From the NCBI GenBank assembly GCA_049437325.1, contig JBMTIM010000043.1, forward strand, positions 1 through 26,202: a DNA stretch of 26,202 nucleotides, in the 5' to 3' direction. Positions 23,484 through 26,202 of this stretch are shown here, piece by piece. Source of the stretch: UBA11606 sp049437325. GTDB lineage: Bacteria; Actinomycetota; Acidimicrobiia; Acidimicrobiales; Aldehydirespiratoraceae. The notes under the pieces are model-generated. The model had not been told where the DNA came from. It was given only the letters and a program-made list of their open reading frames with translations, and searched no databases. Made by a program: the position numbers and the translations under genes. Positions within the stretch are counted from its first letter, which is position 1. Each line of letters begins with the position of its first letter.

Positions 23484-24674
23484 ATGAGCGAGCGTTACAC
23501 GATCATCTCGGCCGACTCCCACGCCGGTGGGAACATGGCCGCCTACGAGGAATACCTCCCGGCTCAGTGGCGTGAGGCCTACGACGAGTGGAGGGGCGGC
23601 TACAAGAACCCCTACCGAGATCTCCAAGACGATGGGCGAACTCGCAACTGGGACAACGAACGCCGACTCGACGAGCAGTACGCCGATGGGGTGGTGGCCG
23701 AGATCACCTTTCCCAACACCGTGCCGCCCTTCTATCCGACCGGTGCGCTGCTCGCTCGCTCCCCGAAGGATGCCGAGGACTTTCGCCGTCGCAAGGCAGG
23801 TCTCGACTGCCACAACCGGTGGCTGGCCGACTGGTGCGCGGCGTACCCGGATCAACGCCGCGGTCTGCCGCAGATTTTCCTCGAGGATCTCGACGATGCG
23901 ATCACAACGCTCACCTGGGCGGCCGAGGAGGGCTTCACGAGCTTCCTCCTTCCCCATGTCGCTCCTGATGTGGACCTGCCGGGCCTCTGGTCACCCCACT
24001 GGGACCGTCTGTGGGCCGCCGTGCAAGACCTCGGTCTCGTCGTCACCCAACACGGTGGCAACGGAACCCCTGACTACGGCAAGGATCCAGCCTCGGGCGT
24101 GATCTTTCTCATGGAAGTGCCGTTCTTCGCCCACCGCAATCTTGCCCACCTCACCATGAGTGGCGTGTTCGAACGGTTCCCCGACCTGAGATACGTCATG
24201 ACCGAGCAGGGTGTGGCGTGGGCGATCGAGGAGCTGCGCCGCATGGATGGCTACCACGCGCAGATGAAGCATGGCCGCGTCGGTGAACTCGGCTTCTCGG
24301 CCGACATCGTCCTTCCGCTCAAGCCGAGCGAATACTTCGATCGCAATGTCTGGATCGGTGCGTCGTTTCCGTCGCCGGGTGAAGCCGCGGCGATGCGGGT
24401 GCTCGGCACCCACAAGATCATGTGGGGTTCGGACTACCCGCACCACGAGGGCACCTACCCGTTCAGTACTGAGTCACTCCGCCGGGCCTTTCACGACTGG
24501 GAGGAGACGGAGCTACGGCAGATCCTGAGCGAGAATGCGGCAGCGGTGTACTCGTTCGATCTCGATGCCTTGGCCCCGATCGCCGCCGAACACGGTCCGA
24601 CCGTCGACGAGGTGAAGGTGCCGCTCGACGCCATTCCAGCGGGAGCGACCAGCCCCGCCTTCTTCAAGGCCTAG
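23484..24674 (+). CDS. Amidohydrolase (metal-dependent TIM-barrel, amidohydrolase 2 family)
   Basis: This 396-residue protein is a metal-dependent hydrolase or decarboxylase of the ACMSD-like amidohydrolase 2 group. The first metal motif is reduced to ADSHAGG (Asp11, His13), a form common in this branch. His190 in VTQHGGNG and Asp317 in WGSDYPHHEG supply the other metal ligands. It has no signal peptide. The gene is divergent from tetR with its own promoter. Its stop codon overlaps that of the convergent lacI gene in a CTAG sequence. It likely works in the same pathway as the minus-strand cluster, on an unknown ring or amide substrate. Confidence 0.87.
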   Translation: MSERYTIISADSHAGGNMAAYEEYLPAQWREAYDEWRGGYKNPYRDLQDDGRTRNWDNERRLDEQYADGVVAEITFPNTVPPFYPTGALLARSPKDAEDFRRRKAGLDCHNRWLADWCAAYPDQRRGLPQIFLEDLDDAITTLTWAAEEGFTSFLLPHVAPDVDLPGLWSPHWDRLWAAVQDLGLVVTQHGGNGTPDYGKDPASGVIFLMEVPFFAHRNLAHLTMSGVFERFPDLRYVMTEQGVAWAIEELRRMDGYHAQMKHGRVGELGFSADIVLPLKPSEYFDRNVWIGASFPSPGEAAAMRVLGTHKIMWGSDYPHHEGTYPFSTESLRRAFHDWEETELRQILSENAAAVYSFDLDALAPIAAEHGPTVDEVKVPLDAIPAGATSPAFFKA

Positions 24675-25687
24675 GCACCCCGGACGGGCACGAGCTCGCC
24701 GCTCCCACGGGGGACGAGCTCGACAGGAACCACGAAGCGGGTCGGCTCGCTTGCGTCGCCATCGATGCGACGAAGAAGAACCTCGGCGGCAGCCCGCCCG
24801 AGCGCTTCGGCGTTCTGAGGGGCGGTGGTGATCGCCGGCTCGACGAGGTCGGCGATCTCGAGGTGGTCGAAGGCAACGAGGGCGATCTCGTGTTGGCGGC
24901 CGAGCCGGTGGAGTGCCCGCACCGCACCGACGGCAGCCAGGTTCTGGGCTGCGAACAATGCGGTCGGCGCATCGGCCCCGGCCAGCAGTTCGGTGACCGC
25001 TGCGTCGGCGAGATCCGGCGTCGTGAGGCCGAAACGCACGACAGGGTCGGCGCCGGACTCCTCGACTGCGTCGGTGAACCCGGCGTGGCGCTGTCGAATC
25101 GACTCGCTCTGCTCCCGCGACCCGAGGAACCCGACCCGCCGGTGCCCGTGGGCAAGGAGATGGCGAGTTGCAGCGCGGGCGCCGCCGTGATGGTCGCTTG
25201 CGACAACATCGGCATCGATCCCGGGCTCGCGATCGATGAACACGATGGGGGTGTTGCGGTCCAGTTCTCGGCGCAGGGCCGGGCCGGGGGAGTCGCCGAC
25301 AGGGATCACCGCAAGACCGTCGACCCGGCGTTCGGTGAACAGGTCGACGAGGCGGTCGTGTTCGCCGACATCCCCATGTGACGACGCGCTCACGACCAAG
25401 GTGTCGGCTGCGGTGCGGAGGTGTCGCTCGAATGCGGAGTGGACGGCGGCGGCGAAGGGGTTGGTCGCATCGGCATGGACGATGGCAACGGTGTGGAGCC
25501 GGGCATCGGATCGGCGAAGGAGTTGGGCCGAATGGTTCCGGCGGTAGCCGAGCTCGGCGACAGCACTGCGGACCCGCTCAGCCACCCCGGAGGAGACTCC
25601 GGGCTCGTCGTTGACCACCCGCGAGACGGTCTTGAAGCTCACTCCCGCCTGGGCTGCGACGTCTTTGAGCGTCGGCCGATTCGACAT
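24671..25687 (-). CDS. LacI-family transcriptional regulator
   Basis: This 338-residue repressor has an N-terminal LacI helix-turn-helix (PTLKDVAAQAGVSFKTVSRVVNDE, residues 5-28). A periplasmic-binding-protein-like sugar domain follows, with VVASDHHGGARAATRHLLAHGHRRVGFLG and ALVAFDHLEIADLV. TACAGT (25700-25695) lies seven bases before the ATG, giving a leaderless start; ATGACA 16 bases further up can act as -35. Two copies of GACAACGTTGTC lie between it and the GAPDH gene, and one covers its own -35. It probably controls glycolytic flux or a sugar response and its own synthesis. The ligand is unknown. Confidence 0.92.
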   Translation of the reverse strand: MSNRPTLKDVAAQAGVSFKTVSRVVNDEPGVSSGVAERVRSAVAELGYRRNHSAQLLRRSDARLHTVAIVHADATNPFAAAVHSAFERHLRTAADTLVVSASSHGDVGEHDRLVDLFTERRVDGLAVIPVGDSPGPALRRELDRNTPIVFIDREPGIDADVVASDHHGGARAATRHLLAHGHRRVGFLGSREQSESIRQRHAGFTDAVEESGADPVVRFGLTTPDLADAAVTELLAGADAPTALFAAQNLAAVGAVRALHRLGRQHEIALVAFDHLEIADLVEPAITTAPQNAEALGRAAAEVLLRRIDGDASEPTRFVVPVELVPRGSGELVPVRGA

Positions 25688-25706
25688 GCAGAGCACTGTA
25701 GCAAGG

Positions 25707-25735
25707 TAGACAACGTTGTCATTCGCAGATACGAT
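25707..25735 (+). promoter_or_regulatory. Promoter of GAPDH gene
   Basis: TAGACA (25707-25712) and TACGAT (25730-25735) have a 17-base spacer, pointing to a start near 25742. The upstream operator covers the -35 and spacer, and the downstream operator covers the start site. Confidence 0.5.
25709..25720. promoter_or_regulatory. LacI operator copy 1
   Basis: GACAACGTTGTC is a perfect 12-bp palindrome with a central CG, as in LacI/GalR operators. It overlaps the -35 boxes of both divergent promoters. Confidence 0.75.
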
Positions 25736-25739
25736 GTCT

Positions 25740-25751
25740 GACAACGTTGTC
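25740..25751. promoter_or_regulatory. LacI operator copy 2
   Basis: A second identical GACAACGTTGTC lies 31 bp from the first, about three helical turns, so both sites face the same side of DNA. It lies at the predicted GAPDH transcription start. Confidence 0.75.
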
Positions 25752-25778
25752 ACACATTCGTCGATTGTCACACACTCG
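25747..25778. repeat. Direct repeat in GAPDH leader
   Basis: TTGTCACACATTCG (25747-25760) and TTGTCACACACTCG (25765-25778) are near-identical 14-base direct repeats with an 18-base period. The first overlaps the end of operator copy 2. They could be sites for another regulator. Confidence 0.5.
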
Positions 25779-25806
25779 TTTCGCACACCGCTCGGAAAGT
25801 CCCCCA

Positions 25807-26202
25807 ATGCCTGCACGTATTGCCGTCAACGGTTTCGGTCGCATCGGCCGCAACTTCGTTCGTTCCCTCGTCGAGCGCCAGCGCGCCGGCACCGTCGACG
25901 CCTCACTCGAACTCGTCGCCGTCAACGACCTCGGCGACATCGAAACACTCGCCCACCTGCTTCGCCATGATTCGGTCCACGGCACTGCGGGCTGGAACGT
26001 CGACGTACACGACGGCGTGCTCGACATCGACGGCCGCAAGGTGTCGGTGTTCGCCGAGCGCAACCCCTCCGAACTTCCGTGGGCAGACCTCGGTGTCGAT
26101 CTGGTCATCGAGTCGACCGGCGTGTTCACCGCCCGTGACGATGCTGCGCTGCATCTGGAAGCGGGAGCCCGTCGCACGATCGTGTCGGCCCCATCGGCGG
26201 GG
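25807..26202 (+). CDS. gap: Glyceraldehyde-3-phosphate dehydrogenase, 5' part
   Basis: This glycolytic enzyme converts glyceraldehyde-3-phosphate, NAD and phosphate to 1,3-bisphosphoglycerate. The window holds the first 132 codons. The NAD-binding motif NGFGRIGR is at 8-15, NDLGDIETLAHLLRHDSVHG is the usual Rossmann continuation, and ESTGVFTARDDAALHLEAGA is a family hallmark. The catalytic cysteine lies beyond the window end, so completeness cannot be judged. GGAAAG about nine bases before the ATG supports the start. It is divergent from lacI, with twin operators at its promoter. Confidence 0.95.
   Translation, partial: MPARIAVNGFGRIGRNFVRSLVERQRAGTVDASLELVAVNDLGDIETLAHLLRHDSVHGTAGWNVDVHDGVLDIDGRKVSVFAERNPSELPWADLGVDLVIESTGVFTARDDAALHLEAGARRTIVSAPSAG

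Noticed and set aside
1..26202. CRISPR array, insertion sequence, prophage or integrase
   Set aside because: No regularly spaced repeats, transposase or phage-like proteins were seen; the only tandem repeats are the Asp-linker codons and short operator copies.

Overview
The window is high-GC, densely packed bacterial DNA with actinobacterial traits. Many genes start directly on an ATG or GTG lying 6-7 bases after a TAnnnT -10 box (leaderless style). The tmRNA tag contains TKRD and ends in LAA. There is an HbhA-like Lys/Ala-tailed protein beside an XRE regulator, and a lipoprotein with an Asp-rich linker. Gene content (betaine/carnitine use, BKACE, PhyH dioxygenase, P450) would suit a free-living, possibly marine actinobacterium such as an Acidimicrobiia/Ilumatobacter relative; that placement is inference.

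Layout. 1-432: ssrA tmRNA on the minus strand with a hairpin behind it. 568-1860: cytochrome P450. 2064-7490: a ProU/OpuA-type glycine-betaine ABC transporter (ATPase with CBS tail, permease fused to a long extra membrane region, Asp-rich lipoprotein), closed by a strong UUCG-loop terminator. 7570-8064: smpB, the protein partner of the tmRNA. 8190-9752: acyl-CoA synthetase. 9771-10637: XRE regulator and HbhA-like protein on the minus strand, with a promoter covered by two palindromes. 10776-11261: phosphoribosyltransferase-like protein. 11267-11914: a DsbA/FrnE-family oxidoreductase whose active-site motif reads UGA-Pro-Trp-Cys, a probable selenoprotein with a SECIS-like hairpin just after the UGA. 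11956-13128: monomeric sarcosine-oxidase-family enzyme, divergent from a 3-hydroxyisobutyrate-dehydrogenase-family gene (13165-14031). 14036-15870: alpha/beta hydrolase and phosphotransferase diverging around a CRP-like site. 15918-18604: IclR regulator divergent from BKACE and carnitine 3-dehydrogenase. 18644-23409: minus-strand run tetR, nitronate monooxygenase-like, PhyH dioxygenase, penicillin-acylase-like, with a divergent amidohydrolase (23484-24674). 24671-25687: LacI regulator divergent from a GAPDH gene cut by the window end, with two identical operators between them.

How they may work together. Betaine/carnitine import, carnitine oxidation and cleavage (dehydrogenase plus BKACE) and an N-methyl-amino-acid oxidase form a plausible quaternary-amine theme. 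The TetR-headed cluster looks like one regulated catabolic unit of unknown substrate. The strongest unusual signal is the in-frame UGA in the DsbA/FrnE gene: the frame is otherwise open over 216 codons, and the UGA falls exactly on the first cysteine of the CxxC motif.
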